The notes: a model not told the origin generated them from the letters alone. Shown: positions 11,480 to 23,284, counted from the stretch's first letter. The stretch: DNA of 64,000 bases from Brachypterus glaber (GCA_958510825.1 OY294051.1:30817667-30881666), one strand, 5' to 3'. Made by a program: numbers and translations.

Positions 11480-12480
11480 TAGAAATTTAACAACGTTAAA
11501 CTATAGATAAACGTTTTTTCTAGCGTTTTTAATGTATAAATGTCCCAATTTCTAACGTTAGAATTCCCAACGTTAGGTGCCTAAAGTCAGAATAACATCT
11601 AACGTTTAGTAAAACTGCTAACGTTAGATAAACGTTATTTTAAGGTTATACCCTAACGTTAGGCATCTAACATTCAAACCGCATTCATCCAACGTTAGGT
11701 CAAGTCGTTCTAAAGTTATATTCCATCAGTGTGCCTTCGTTACAAGCTTCGCTAGGTCTCTGAATTTATACCTTCGCTACCTGGTCCCTGAATTTTTACC
11801 ATTAAAGGTCCTTTACAGAGCCGGCCTTTGTACCATTGGCGACATAATTAGCTTGCACACCCAAAATTTTTACCATTTAAGTCGAACTTGTCACAAAAGT
11901 CAAATAATTACTTGACTAAGTCACGAATATCTGAAACTAAGTATAGTAGTCATCTTGTTTGAAACATAATTTTTTCAAGTGTGAAATGTATCAACACGAT
12001 TTATTTAAGCCAACAAGAAAAATTAATTTTAACAATACATTTACCAAATTTGGTGATAACATAATAAAAATTGCCAAGGAATTAAAGAATTATATTTATA
12101 TATACACGCCGAAACCAAAATATATAGAAATGAAAGTTCGGGCCAACCAGAAGATTCAACTGCTATTAAATTAAGTACCTTATTGTTTTTCGTTATTTTA
12201 CCAATGTTATTTTTTTATTTCTGATATAAAATTTATTATTTTAGTTATTAATTTTATTATTTTCTGTAATTTTTACAAATAAGTATATATATTTTTTTAT
12301 ATTTTACAAATAAGTATATACTTGTTCGAGAAATTAATAAACTTTATACATATTTTAAATCCAATGGCATTGTACCTACATAACCATAAAAATTTCAGTA
12401 CTTAAAACAGCTAGAATTTAAAAGATATGGTGTACCTTAAGGATCGGTACTATCATAGCTAATTAAGTCGCCAATAGTAT
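11480..12480. mobile_element. Dispersed repeat with AACGTTAG cluster (copy 1)
   Basis: The first 240 bp hold about ten variants of the palindromic word AACGTT, often as CTAACGTTAG. The following part aligns in the same orientation with 24340-25030: shared blocks include AGTCATCTTGTT, CAATTTTAACAATA-type text and AACTGCTATTAAAT. The 71-residue frame at 11959-12174 is not preserved in the second copy, so it is not annotated. Confidence 0.6.
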
Positions 12481-12540
12481 GAATCAAGTGAACCCCCTGT
12501 TTCAGGGCGCCAGCATAGAGGGGCGTCGTCGAGGGGCATT

Positions 12541-12900
12541 TCTTTAGCCTGAGTATTTTTTAGTCATTAAAAATTTGGCTTTTCTGTTTTTGGCAGAAAG
12601 ACAAAGTTTTTTTTGGGGGGTGATGACCTTTTTTTTAGTCATTAAAAATTTGGATTTTCTGTTTTTGGCAGAAACCGTCAGCAACAAAGCTTTTTTTTTT
12701 TTGGGGGCAGCAGCCTTTTTTTTCGTCATCAAAAATTTGGTAGGGGTTGTTTTCTGCTTTTTGTAGAAATCGTCAAGGTAAAGCTTTTTTTTTTTGGGGT
12801 GAGGAATTTTTTTTAGTATCAAAAATTTGGGAGGGGTTTTTTTCTGTTCGGGACAAAACTTTTTTTTTTGCTAGGGGCGCCAAGTTCAAAGCTTGCTTCA
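12541..12900. repeat. Degenerate ~90-bp tandem repeat with poly-T
   Basis: Four to five imperfect units share AGTCATTAAAAATTTGG, TTTTTGGCAGAAA, ACAAAGC, poly-T and GGGG. Ragged homopolymers give long lysine-rich frames on the minus strand that are artefacts. Similar phrases recur at 23760-23990 and 55270-55520. Confidence 0.6.
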
Positions 12901-13252
12901 GGGCGCCGAAATGCAAAGGCCGGCCCTGGTCTTTGATGTTGCGAAGAGTATAAAAAAACCAAAAACCTATTATCAATTTGATTATTATCTAACCCACGAG
13001 ATAAATTCTGAAATGGACTTTCTCTTCGACTGGTTCATGTACCCACTTTTTCAATTTTGAAGTTGTTTAGCGCCCACTAAAACTGCCCGTAGGTGTGAAT
13101 ATTCGAATGCTGTACGCACACAGGTGGTTTTTAGGGCCCTATAAATTATTTCAACTGTAAATTCAATTTGAATTACATAAGAAACAACACTTGACAAGCT
13201 ACATGGGAAAAAGTACAATAAATTGAATTATTTCAATTGTTAAGTTTGAATT

Positions 13253-13505
13253 CCCAGATAGCACAAAGTGATACTATGGACGGCTGTATGTCCATAGGCT
13301 GCCCATTTTTTCTCTATGGACGTCCCATGGACATCCGTTCTGAGCCCAGATGACACAACTATGGACATCCATAAGGTGTCCGTTCGAACCATTCATCCAG
13401 CGTCCATAGGACTTGTAAGGTGTCCGTTCGAACCCTCCATCCAGCGTCCATTGGACTTGCTTTTTTGCTTACTTAAACTGGTTTTTGCTACTGTGAAAAA
13501 CTTAA
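13253..13505. mobile_element. ISL2EU-like element half, TGGACGTCCA-rich
   Basis: It starts CCCAGATAGCACAAAG and carries repeated GGACGTCC and GTCCATAGG words. A 50-bp piece (GGTGTCCGTTCGAACC, then CCAGCGTCCAT) is tandemly duplicated at 13375-13455. It matches 5985-6200 in reverse orientation. Confidence 0.6.
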
Positions 13506-13622
13506 TAGAACCTTTTTTTACTTTCTCATAAAAGAAAGTATTGTGATGGAAAAAAAATCAATTTTTTTTTGCTTAAATCCGCTTCGCGTCGTCCGTAAAT
13601 TCTACAGACTAGTAAAAAAAAG

Positions 13623-14222
13623 CTTCACTTTTCCTCTTAGTAAAACAATATACTATTTTCTACTACCTAATTAAGTGCTAGCTTATATATCATCTACCGT
13701 TGTCAAGGCTTGTTTACCTTGGCAACCAATAAAATCAGTGTTATTGACCGTTGGTAAGCATTGTTTATTGACGACGCTCAATAATGAAAAAATTTTGAGA
13801 CAACTACTATCTTTTTTCAACTTATTTGTGAAACTGACAGCTATGTCAAAATAATTTTTAAACTTTATTTTTAACTGACATTTAGAGTTATTCTGCCGGT
13901 CTAAGCTGAAAGGTCCTATCTACTTCACTTTTCCTCTTAGTAAAACAATATACTATTTTCTACTACCTAATTAAGTGCTAGCTTATATATCATCTACCGT
14001 TGTCAAGGCTTGTTTACCTTGGCAACCAATAAAATCAGTGTTATTGACCGTTGGTAAGCATTGTTTATTGACGACGCTCAATAATGAAAAAATTTTGAGA
14101 CAACTACTAACTTTTTTCAACTTATTTGTCAAACTGACAGCTATGTCAAAATAATTTTTAAACTTTATTTTTAACTGACATTTAGAGTTATTCTGCCGGT
14201 CTAAGCTGAAAGGTCCTATCTA
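13623..14222. repeat. Exact 300-bp tandem duplication
   Basis: Units 13623-13922 and 13923-14222 differ at only two bases that I could find (13810/14110 and 13830/14130). The junction is seamless. The unit has CTTCACTTTTCCTC at its start and GAAAGGTCCTATCTA at its end. No open frame spans it. The low divergence implies a recent event. Confidence 0.9.
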
Positions 14223-14238
14223 CATAAGTTTAACATAC

Positions 14239-14308
14239 ACAGATAGGACCTTTCAGCTTAGAAAGGCAGTATTAGCTTTAGGTAGTAGAAAAAATAGTAT
14301 ATGCACCA
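14239..14308. repeat. Inverted, internally deleted copy of the 300-bp unit
   Basis: GATAGGACCTTTCAGCTTAG is the reverse complement of the end of the 300-bp unit. It jumps directly to TTAGGTAGTAGAAA, the reverse complement of its beginning, so most of the interior is missing. Confidence 0.7.
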
Positions 14309-14402
14309 CGTATGCGAACTGTCTTAAGTGTTCTCGACTGATTTTTTGCCTCGACTCCGTCTCAGCAAAAAAAAATCAGTCTCGAACACTAAAGCGAAGT
14401 TC
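14308..14402. repeat. Foldback hairpin
   Basis: Arms containing GTGTTCTCGACTGATTTTTT and its inverted counterpart CAGTCTCGAACAC face each other around a short loop. The outer bases GCGAACT/AGTTC-type also pair with mismatches. No coding capacity. Confidence 0.6.
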
Positions 14403-14991
14403 AGGCAAGCAATCGAGTGCGGAAAAGCCTTTTTACGCATGGGTTAGGAATAATACTTTTCCTACGAGCAGGGTTAAAATAAAATATACTTTTATATTTT
14501 ATATTTTATCAAATAAATCGAAATAAATCTTTTTTTATAATTTTTCAATAATAAAATCAATTAACAGGTAAAAAATTTACATTTTTATAATATTATGAAT
14601 AAATATAACAAGAATAACACTACGCAATTAAGAAATTAAACAATATTTATGCGTGCGGAAAAGGCTGTCTTTCCACACCCATATGCCTGCGGAAAGAGTG
14701 ATCTTTTCGTACGCTCGTAGGAAAAATATATTTTCATACTTCAATATTGAAGTAGGTAATCAAGTTTGGCCGATATTTGCTATCGTCTTGAAACCCTCGT
14801 ATAAAATAATCAGGAAATATTATCATTAAACATTTAAATGCTTGTAAATAAACAAACAAAACCGATTAAAAAAACAATTTTAATTACCCCATTTAATTAA
14901 TTCCGAATGAGTGAATCATTTATACCATATATGCGCAAATATGATCAAATCTGGTTATCTTAAAGAAGTCTGTCTATACAATTATGGAATT

Positions 14992-16116
14992 ATATCGGCA
15001 CTTAGGGGCTGTCCATACATTACGTAACGCAATTTTTCAAAAAAATTATTTATTATAATAATACATATAGCACTTAATGTACTTAAACGAAAAAATCACT
15101 CAAACTTTAAAAAAATATTCATAATCAATATCACACAGGGAAAAACTACTAGGTACCTCTTTTTACACTGACACATATAACACGTATATTGTTTATGCAC
15201 AGGTACACAAAATATATCGGCAAGATCACGCAAGAACAGGGCCGTAAGATTTTTTTTTAATATCAATGTCAACAGTTTTTTTACTGATTACAATATTATT
15301 TAAATATGCATAGTTTCGTCAATTTTTGTGTATCTGCCAAGCTTAGGTAATAAACATTAAATTTATTAAATTCCGTTACGTAACGTTTACCTAGACCCCC
15401 CCCCCTCCCCCCTGTCACAAACTGTAACAATTTCTCTGACCCCCTCCCCCCTAGGCGCGTTACGTAATATATGGACAGCCCCTTAGTGCTACTAAGAGTG
15501 TCGATGTATTGAAATCTTCGCCGAAAAGTCAAAATCTATGACCATGCTTTTTTTCACATTTCTCGACGTTTTGGACCTTTCTGAGTCAAAATCAGTAAAA
15601 AAAAAATTGTCTGTAAACTCGATAACTCCATTTCTAAATAAGATATCGACAAGCGGTTTTTGCATATTGTTTCTTATCGTATTTCGAAGAGCTGATTAGA
15701 TTTTGGGGGTAAACGATTGGGGGTAAGGGGGTAAGAATGGGGTAAAAATGCTATTTTTAGCGTTTTTTGGTTATAATCAAGGCAATTATTATTGTATTTT
15801 ATTAATTTAGCACTTATATAAAAGATAATTTTTAATTGGTCAAAAAATGTTACAAACTATTTTTTCCTAAAACGCATTGTTTTCGAGATATTGGCGTTTA
15901 AAGCAGTAAAAGGTTTTTTTAGCATATCTCACATATTTATAACTCGATTTCAAAAAAAATATATTTTAAATAAAAGCTCTTTTTAAGCCCTATAAAAAAT
16001 GTTATAAAAAGTTTTTTGCTAGAATATAATGTAAAGATACAGAATTTAAAATCAAACAAAACACCTAGTTTGAAATTTGCAAACTAGATGGCTCTAGTGT
16101 ACAATAGTGCCGATGT
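14992..16116 (-). mobile_element. 640-bp ACATCGGCACT element, copy 1, carrying a nested MITE
   Basis: Once the nested MITE (15005-15482) is removed, this is the reverse-orientation twin of 40617-41255. Ends are ATCGGCACTTAG on the left and ATAGTGCCGATGT on the right. Landmarks are CGCCGAAAAGTCAAAA, CATTTCTCGACGTTTTGGA and ACGCATTGTTTTCGAGATA. Homology extends about 38 bp past the right end (TTTGACAGGGTGCTTGCAA), so the true unit may be larger. Confidence 0.75.
15005..15482. mobile_element. Harbinger-like MITE family B (478 bp)
   Basis: Termini are GGGGCTGTCCATACATT and the inverse of ATATATGGACAGCCCC, about 28 bp including ACGTAACGC. The 3-bp duplication TTA (15002-15004 and 15483-15485) is typical of PIF/Harbinger. 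The uninterrupted target is seen in the copy near 41236-41250. Runs of C around 15395 and 15440 are internal. Confidence 0.85.
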
Positions 16117-16253
16117 TTTGACAGGGTGCTTGCAACGTTTCATCTAGTTTCAATAAAATTCCCTGATTTGTAATTTTTTTCAATAAAATTCCCTGACATG
16201 TCCCTGAAAAATAAAATTCCCTGACATGAGGCGACCCTGTTCGAACTGCATAA

Positions 16254-16395
16254 ATGCGTATTCACAGCCTCGAATAACAAGCATAAAACATAAGAATGCG
16301 ATACCGTGATTGGCTTACAAGATTCATGACGGCACATCAATCACGGCATCGCATTCTTATGTATTATGCGTGTTATGCGAGGCTGTGGATATGCC
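16254..16395. mobile_element. Harbinger-like MITE family C, copy 3
   Basis: A 142-bp foldback with TAA on both sides (16251-16253, 16396-16398). Ends ATGCGTATTCACAGCCTCG and the inverse of GAGGCTGTGGATATGCC. The arms are the best preserved of the four copies. Confidence 0.8.
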
Positions 16396-17103
16396 TAACA
16401 CATTGCAAATTGCCATTCGCAATATTGGAACTACCCAGGGCACTACAATTTCATAGCATAAAAAAATCATACCTGCAACAGTAAGAGATGATGAGTGCAT
16501 CCAGGGCCGTAGCTTTGGGGGATTTCGTATTTTTACAAAAAGGAAATAAAAAAAAAGTTTGGAAAAAATTTAAAAACATTTTTTTTTTCGTTTTTCAAAT
16601 ATCTTTTTTTTTTAATTGTTAAAATGTTTTAGAGATGTTTTTGAAAAAAAGAATTTTTTGTCTAGGACGATTTTTGAATTTTTTTTTAAATTTGAAACCA
16701 TCGTATACCTTATATTATTCTAGCGCAGGCGCGCCTAGGCGCTGTGAATAATTAAAAATTAATATTTAAAAATCTATAAATCCTATTTAAAAATCTATAT
16801 ATTCTATTTTTTTAGGCGCATTTCAATAAGGCAAGTAATGTCATAGTCTAATTGAGATGAATAAAAGATGTAATCTCATTGTATTATTAATAATAAAAAG
16901 TAAATTCTATAATAATAAGTAAATTGTTCATCCATTTGACCCACTAACTCTATGTGGGTGCTAATTTGATGTTATTGTTGTATTTTGTTCGTTGGGAAAT
17001 AATGCACTCGGTAAAATTTTCTTTTTTTATAGCATTTTTTTATTTGGAGAAATTTAATTTGTTATAATTAGTCATATGACTCCGGTTATATGATCATATA
17101 TTA

Positions 17104-17328
17104 TAAAGCTGAAGTTTGCAACGTTTTTTTTGCAACGAAAGTTTAAAAAAAATTAAAAACGACTCTATTTCATACAAAACTGGTAGTTATTAGTTTTAGA
17201 TCTAATTAAGCCCTTTTGGATCCATAAATACATAAACAAGCAAGAACCGTCAAAATTGCCGTTTTGGTATGGTTTTTTGATTTTCGTTGCAAAAAAACGC
17301 TGCAAACTTCAGCTTTATCATATATTAT
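17104..17328. mobile_element. Mutator-like foldback, copy 1
   Basis: Long inverted ends TAAAGCTGAAGTTTGCAAC and GCTGCAAACTTCAGCTTTA, continuing into CGTTTTTTTTGCAACGAAA. The 9-bp direct repeat CATATATTA flanks it (17095-17103, 17329-17337). Nine-base duplications are the hallmark of Mutator-like elements. No transposase is encoded. Confidence 0.75.
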
Positions 17329-17750
17329 ATGATTCCGGTTAAACCGGAAATTTTTTTGAATAAGGAAAAATCTGGTAATAGCGTGATTTTTTTTTCTAAT
17401 TTGTTCTAGACATCCAAAGGAGTCTGTAACTCACTTTTTCCATTTTGTGCAGGGCGTAAGCCATCTTTTTTTTTTACTTAAAAAAATAATAATTTTTTCG
17501 TGTTTCCGTTTTAGTTTTTTTTTATATTTTCTCGGCTCCTATGGGTCTAATCGCGACGATTTTAAAAGTATTATGTTCGTTATACATGTCCCTTTAAAAT
17601 TGTCGACAGTAATATCACAAGAGGTAGTGAAATTTTCGATAATTTTATTATGGTCCCATAAAATAATTTTGCTCAGTAATTTTTTGAGTATATTTTTCGT
17701 TATTAAAAGGCCAATACAGGGGCGCAAACTTACCAAGGGCGTAAAAAATA

Positions 17751-17967
17751 ATAAAGCTGAGGTTTGCAACGTTTTTTTGCATCGAAAATTCAAATAGTAT
17801 ATTAAAGCATTTGTTCCATAACACGTTTTTAGCGCACTAATACTTTAGAAAACTCGCCGCAAGCGGCTTGTTTTCTAAACTTGTACTCGTGCGCTAAAAA
17901 CGTATGTTATGAAACTAGTACTTTAAGACACTATTTGAATTTTCGTTGCAAAAAAACTTCAGCTTCA
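17751..17967. mobile_element. Mutator-like foldback, copy 2
   Basis: Ends match copy 1 (ATAAAGCTGAGGTTTGC and the inverse of CAAAAAAACTTCAGCTTCA). The 9-bp flank TAAAAAATA is at 17742-17750 and 17968-17976. The interior differs from copy 1 and forms a strong hairpin: GTTTTTAGCGCAC with GTGCGCTAAAAAC, then CCGC/GCGG at the tip. Confidence 0.8.
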
Positions 17968-18554
17968 TAAAAAATATCACAACACGGTCCTGTATTTTGG
18001 TACCATAAATTTTTTAGCAAAATTATTGTGTGATATAGGGATTTCATTTCTTGGTGGTCCAAACGATCAAACAACTCGAAAATAATTACCCGAAACCGTT
18101 ATTAAGAATTAATGATGATTTTTTAGAGCTCAGGTAAAATAATCGTTCAATTGATTTTTAGCAAAAAATGATGTATTAATTTCTGAATTAAAAATATATC
18201 TCAGGAACTATTTCATAACTCGGGTACTTTTTTTTAGTCATTTAATCAGAACACTAATCGATACTACTCGATACTAATTTTTATGAGGCCAGAGGCGGTC
18301 ATAGCACAGCATGGCAGGGGGGCATGGTCGTCCAAATGAGGGTCATGTCATCCAAATTCCAAAAAGCTATACTTTCATCCATTGGATCAAATTGTATACC
18401 AAAAGGTATACAAATTTTCATCCAAGACTCAAAAGGTATACAAATTTTCATCCAATGTTTATTTTTAATGTTTATTTTTAACCTCGTACTATTCTACTTA
18501 ATTAAGCATTCCCTAAGTCCAGGACTTGTGTGGGCTAGTAGTAGAGGGAACCAC

Positions 18555-18640
18555 CGGCTTTAATTGACAGTGAGGTTTGAACTCACGATCATTAGCTCAG
18601 TGTCAATGCCTTGGACCGCTGAGCTAATACCCAAATGGTT
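18555..18640 (-). repeat. tRNA-derived SINE head or tRNA pseudogene
   Basis: Read on the minus strand, ATTAGCTCAGCGGTCC resembles a pol III A box and GTGAGTTCAAACCTCAC is a perfect 5-bp T-arm with the B-box GTTCAAACC. The acceptor stem pairs poorly and the anticodon arm (CATT/AATG) has an oversized loop, so it is not a functional tRNA. A SINE head is the simplest reading. Confidence 0.55.
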
Positions 18641-18799
18641 TACTACTACTAAATTGTGCCCCCCTCGGCCTATAATTTATTTTTATACATTTCAAGTATT
18701 TGGATTACCCCTCCCCCTTTGGAAGGCATGCCTCTTCCCTCAAATATGCGATATGATCGCTCCTGCATGAGAGGTGCCCCAATAGTTTTAGAGTTGCCA

Positions 18800-19535
18800 A
18801 TGTCCCTCTCGGGGGACCATTAATTTTTTTTTTTCAATATTTTACTTTCCCCAAAAAGTCTTGCGTTAGTAAAAAAAAATCGAAAAATTTTTATTCCTTT
18901 TTTTACGTTTCCGGACGTTTTATATCCAAAAAATATGATTTCCGTCAAAAAAAAATCTGTCAAGAACGCTTCGGGTTAAAGACTTCAAATTTGGACCATA
19001 GGTTGATTATTCAAAGTTCTAAGCTGGGATTGTTTTTGGTAAAAATCGGATTGTGGTAAAATGGGGTAAAAACAATTTTTCTCAAAAACATTTTTTTCAA
19101 TTTATATTTTCTTTTACGAAAAAAGAAACTTTTTTGAAAAAAAAAATTTTGGAAATTTTTTTGAAATGTTGTTTTTGAATTTTTGTTTTGTTTTTGATTT
19201 TAATGAACCTAGGGCTACAGGGAAAAGTATTATTTTGTTGGCAGCAGTATTTTTGTTTTTTTTTTCAGAAAAACAATGTAATTTTTTTTACTTCTGAGCG
19301 CCCTCGGAGCGAAGAAAGTATTGTCATGGCAAAAAAAACAGATTTTGATGTATTTATCCGTTTTAAGGCGTACGCATTAAAAAAAAAAAAAACGATTTTT
19401 CAATGTCCGTCCGTCCGTCCAGAGGCTGTTTAACAGATTAAAATCAAACTTTAAACTTAAGGTTTTTAGGGGATAATCCCCAATTTGCTCAGGGAGGGTA
19501 TTTACTGATTTTTCTCTGCTCTGCCAAATAAGGGT
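18800..19535. repeat. Dispersed poly-T-rich repeat
   Basis: Contains CCCCAAAAAGTCTTGCGTTAG (near 18850), also seen in similar form at 21390. The phrase GGGAAAAGTATTATTTTGTT at 19218 recurs at 38333. A CCGT microsatellite lies at 19406-19420. No gene is visible. Confidence 0.45.
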
Positions 19536-19640
19536 CCCTGATAGCACAAACATTCTAAGAATATTCTAAGAAGTTTCTAAGAATATTCTTTTGTTCTTAG
19601 AATGTTCCAAGAATATTCCAAGAATATTCTTAGAATGGCT
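19536..19640. mobile_element. Short ISL2EU-like remnant rich in AGAATATTCT
   Basis: It starts CCCTGATAGCACAAAC, close to the starts at 13253 and 5801, and then holds repeated palindromic words AAGAATATTC and TTCTTAGAAT. The right terminus was not found. Confidence 0.5.
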
Positions 19641-19805
19641 TTAATGATTTTACTCAAACTTTTTCACTTTTTTATAATGACCGATAATAAATGGAAATTA
19701 ATTATAAAAAAAAAGATTAAAATAAAACCTTAAAACTTATCCGAACCTTTTCGCGAGAAAATGCACGTTCCACCGCGGTGGAACGCGTCCAATTTCAGTT
19801 TGTTA

Positions 19806-20523
19806 TACAGTGCGGTCCAAAAGTCACCCCCCCCCCTTTTAACTTTTGAACGAGTTGAGATATCGACTTCAAATTTAGAACTCTTAAATAAGACAACTTA
19901 AACTATCTTTTGGCATATATTTGATATTTTCAGCTCTTAAAATGTGGGCAGGGGGCATGGGGGGACATTTTTTTAAATGGAAAGGGGGGTCGTGTGATAC
20001 ATCATTTTAAAGCTTATAAAATTCTCTATTTAAACTAACATTTTTAAATTTTTTAAAAATGTTTTTTAAGGTTTTGATTTTTCAATTTTTTGTGCTAAAA
20101 CAATCGATTTTTTAAGTTTTTTTTTATAAATTTTTATTTATGTCAACTAAAATTAGTTTAAAAGTATAATTAACATTTTTTTTATGATGAAATTAGGCAT
20201 TTTTAAAAAATTATTAGTTTTTTTTTTAGAGGAATTTTGACATTAATACTCATTTTCAACCCCATTTTAAACCCATTTTTTTTTTATTTAAAAATATGGA
20301 GTTAAATGGAGAATTTTATAAGCTTTTAGATGATGTATTACACGACCCCCCTTTCCATTTAAAAAAATGTGCCCCCATGCCCACATTTTAAGAGCTGAAA
20401 GTATTAAACATATGCTAAAAGATAGTTTAAGTTGTCTTATTTAAAAGTTCAAAATTTGAAGTCGATATCTCAACTGGTTCAAAAGTTAAGAGGGGGGGGG
20501 GGTGACTTTTGGACCGCTCTGTA
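19806..20523. mobile_element. Tc1/mariner-like 718-bp foldback
   Basis: The two halves are inverted copies over about 280 bp. Ends are TACAGTGCGGTCCAAAAGTC and its inverse GACTTTTGGACCGCTCTGTA. TA at each edge fits the TA target of Tc1/mariner elements. Arms include TCGATATCTCAACTGGTTC-like text and GACCCCCCTTTCCATTTAAA. No transposase frame. Confidence 0.8.
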
Positions 20524-22860
20524 TTTTAATAGTATAGGACCTATATTATAGGTACCCATTTCTTTTTTACCATGTGCTCTTCATTCAAGATTGTAAATTT
20601 TCGATAAAAATTAAAATGTGTGGGTATAAACCCATATATTAATTTGAATATATTTGATCAAAACCAAATAATACCGTTCAAAAAAAATGTTGCAATCAAA
20701 AAATTGTTTTTAAATTAATCAGTAACTATAAATAATAATTTAAATAATTACATAGTATTACACGTACCTGTTACATTGTAATTATCGGTTTCCAAGCAAT
20801 AACAATTCTTAACAACACCAAACAGTATCACAAAACACAAATATAAGCACATTTTTGCGTGCACAAAAATCCGCTGAAATCACTTTTTAGTTCATAATTT
20901 TCGCGGATAATTTTTATCCATTTTCAGATAAAAATACGTAAATATTTTGAAAAAATACGTAAACACAGGACAGTACTTTCCCACACCGGGTTTTAAAAAG
21001 AACTGACGCGCTCGACAACACCGCAACTTCGAGTTAGCGGCATTTCTAAGCAAAATATGGGATCTATTAATATTGTCCAGGTAAAATTATAGCCATGTAA
21101 AACCATACCCATGTAAAATTATACCCATGGGTATATGTAATACATATTATGTATGCGTACAGGGCTGTATTACATGTTATACCGACAGGGACGGAGATAT
21201 GGGAGGGAAGCCTCCCCCTAATGCTGCTTGAATTATCATGTAAAAGTTGGTAAAATGTCCTCCCAATTTGGGAAATGGTTTAGTTACTTTGGAAATAGTT
21301 TGGTTACTTGTTAAATTGCTGGGTTAGTTGGAGGGAAATTTTTAGGTAAAGCTTTTTTGAGAGGTGAGGAGCTTTTTTATTTTCCCAGAGGAAAGTCTTG
21401 CGTTAGTAAAAAAAATACCTATTTCTTTTTTTACGTTTCTCGGCGTTTTATATCCAAAAAGATGATTCCCGTCAAAAATAAAATCTGTCTGTCGGTCTGG
21501 CTGTCCGGGAAATTTGTGACCACGATAACTCGAGAACGCTTTGAGCTTCAAAATTTTACCATATGTTGCTTATCCAAAGTTCTAGGCTGGGATTATTATT
21601 GGTAATAATTGGGGTGGTGTAAGGGAAGGACGCTATCTTGGGGTAGCCCGTGAAAAGTATTTTCATCAGATTTTTTATGGGAGGGGTAATTGGGGTAAAT
21701 ACTTTTACCAGATCTTCAATAAATAAAAATCTCAAGAAATTTTTAATAAAAACTTTTTTCACTATTGTTGGTTTGACCTACAGATAATCAGATTTCTATA
21801 AAAATGCATGCGATGCTGTTTTCAAAATAATTATGACTTCACTAGCATAGTTATATGTAATATACATATACAGATCGGTAGATTTCAATATATGATATAT
21901 TATATCAGTAATAATACACTAAATACATTTTTCAAAATTTAGTGTTATGACACTGTTCTATAACGGGTGCGATATGTCAACACTAAAAAGTCTCAATAAT
22001 TTTCATTTAATCAAAATGTCATTTAATAAATTCTCATTTCTTTAAAAAATTAAGTATCACATATTTTAAAGGCACTGTTCTCACCCATTGGCCTAAGAAT
22101 TATTATGTATAACTATAAAAATAGCATAATCTCAATATATTAAATGAAATGTATGACTCGGCAAGTTAAATTTTTTTTTGTAGCTCATTGCCATAGCTTT
22201 TGGAGCTTCTAGCACCCAAAGGAACCGGATCCGGACTCTAGCAATTTGAAAATATCTTAATTTGAATGTACTTTAAGACATATATAAAATATAGCCGGGA
22301 GCAAATAATAAAATACAACTGGTCACAGCTATAAAAATTATACCTGTTCTAGATTCTCGGTAAGGCAACCTACTTGTATGCCAAATTTCAAATTCCTAGG
22401 TTAAATTATTCTAAATAAATAACTGTGGCAGCGGAAAGATGGACTTCCCGTCCATCTGACAGATCCTATAAGGGTTCTGTTTTTCGTTTTTAAGATACGG
22501 AACCCTAAAAACCTACGGGAAATTCTAATAGATTCAAAGTTTTTTACCACGTGATCATAACAAAAGAACCTGTTGCATAGGTGCTTTCTGGTAGACTAAA
22601 AAGCACGGCATTCTAGATGATTATTGCATTGTTAATTATTGGGCCGACTGGACTTAGAGAATTCGCATTTCAGTTTTTTATTGTTGAAAAATCAGACAAA
22701 GGGAAACAATTATAACCATGCACCTTAAAAAATAAGCACTAATTGGAACAGGGGTGCTCCAATGGGGGGTAGTAACATTGAACTTGGACAAGTTTCTTGA
22801 CCAGAGTACTTGACAAAGTTCTTTGTAAAGAATTGGACAATTCTTGAGCAAGAGAATTAA
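20524..22860. other. Intergenic DNA with repeat debris
   Basis: No gene recognised. At 21075-21130 three phrases around CCATGTAAAATTATA repeat. At 21380-21620 there is a relative of the 18800 repeat, including GTCTGTCGGTCTGGCTGTC. The rest is AT-rich. Confidence 0.45.
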
Positions 22861-22865
22861 TTCTA

Positions 22866-23045
22866 CATTTAATAATATAGCACTCCATTAAAAAAAAAAT
22901 GAGTTTTTTATGTTTGAAAATCCATTTATTTATTTTTAAGTGGTATGCTATATATAATGAATTTTATTCTACATTTAATGAGCAAATATAAAATATAGTA
23001 TTCCATTTAAAAAAAATTGAGTTTTTTATGTTTGAAAATCCAAAA
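22866..23045. repeat. Two-copy direct repeat, ~112-bp spacing
   Basis: TTCTACATTTAAT, then a variable AT piece, then GAGTTTTTTATGTTTGAAAA occurs twice in the same orientation. Confidence 0.65.
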
Positions 23046-23209
23046 GTTTTAAAATTGAACGCCCTGTATAAAACATTTTATTTTTTGTATATAAAATAAT
23101 TAGATAGGTACACCCTTTTAAGATAAGCTTGCAAAACTTTATTAATTTTTGACAAAAAGTAAAGAAATGGAAGCAGGTTTTATCTCATCACTAAAAATGC
23201 ATTTTTTCT

Positions 23210-23210
23210 C

Positions 23211-23282
<72 letters not shown>
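23210..23282. repeat. Poly-A followed by (AT)28 microsatellite
   Basis: About 17 A residues run straight into an uninterrupted AT dinucleotide array from 23227 to 23282. The repetitive tyrosine/isoleucine frame over it is spurious. Confidence 0.95.

Positions 23283-23284
<2 letters not shown>

Noticed and set aside
12544..12822. 92-residue lysine-rich frame with repeated KFLMTKKK
   Set aside because: It follows the poly-T tandem repeat exactly; homopolymers create the lysines and the period explains the peptide repeat.
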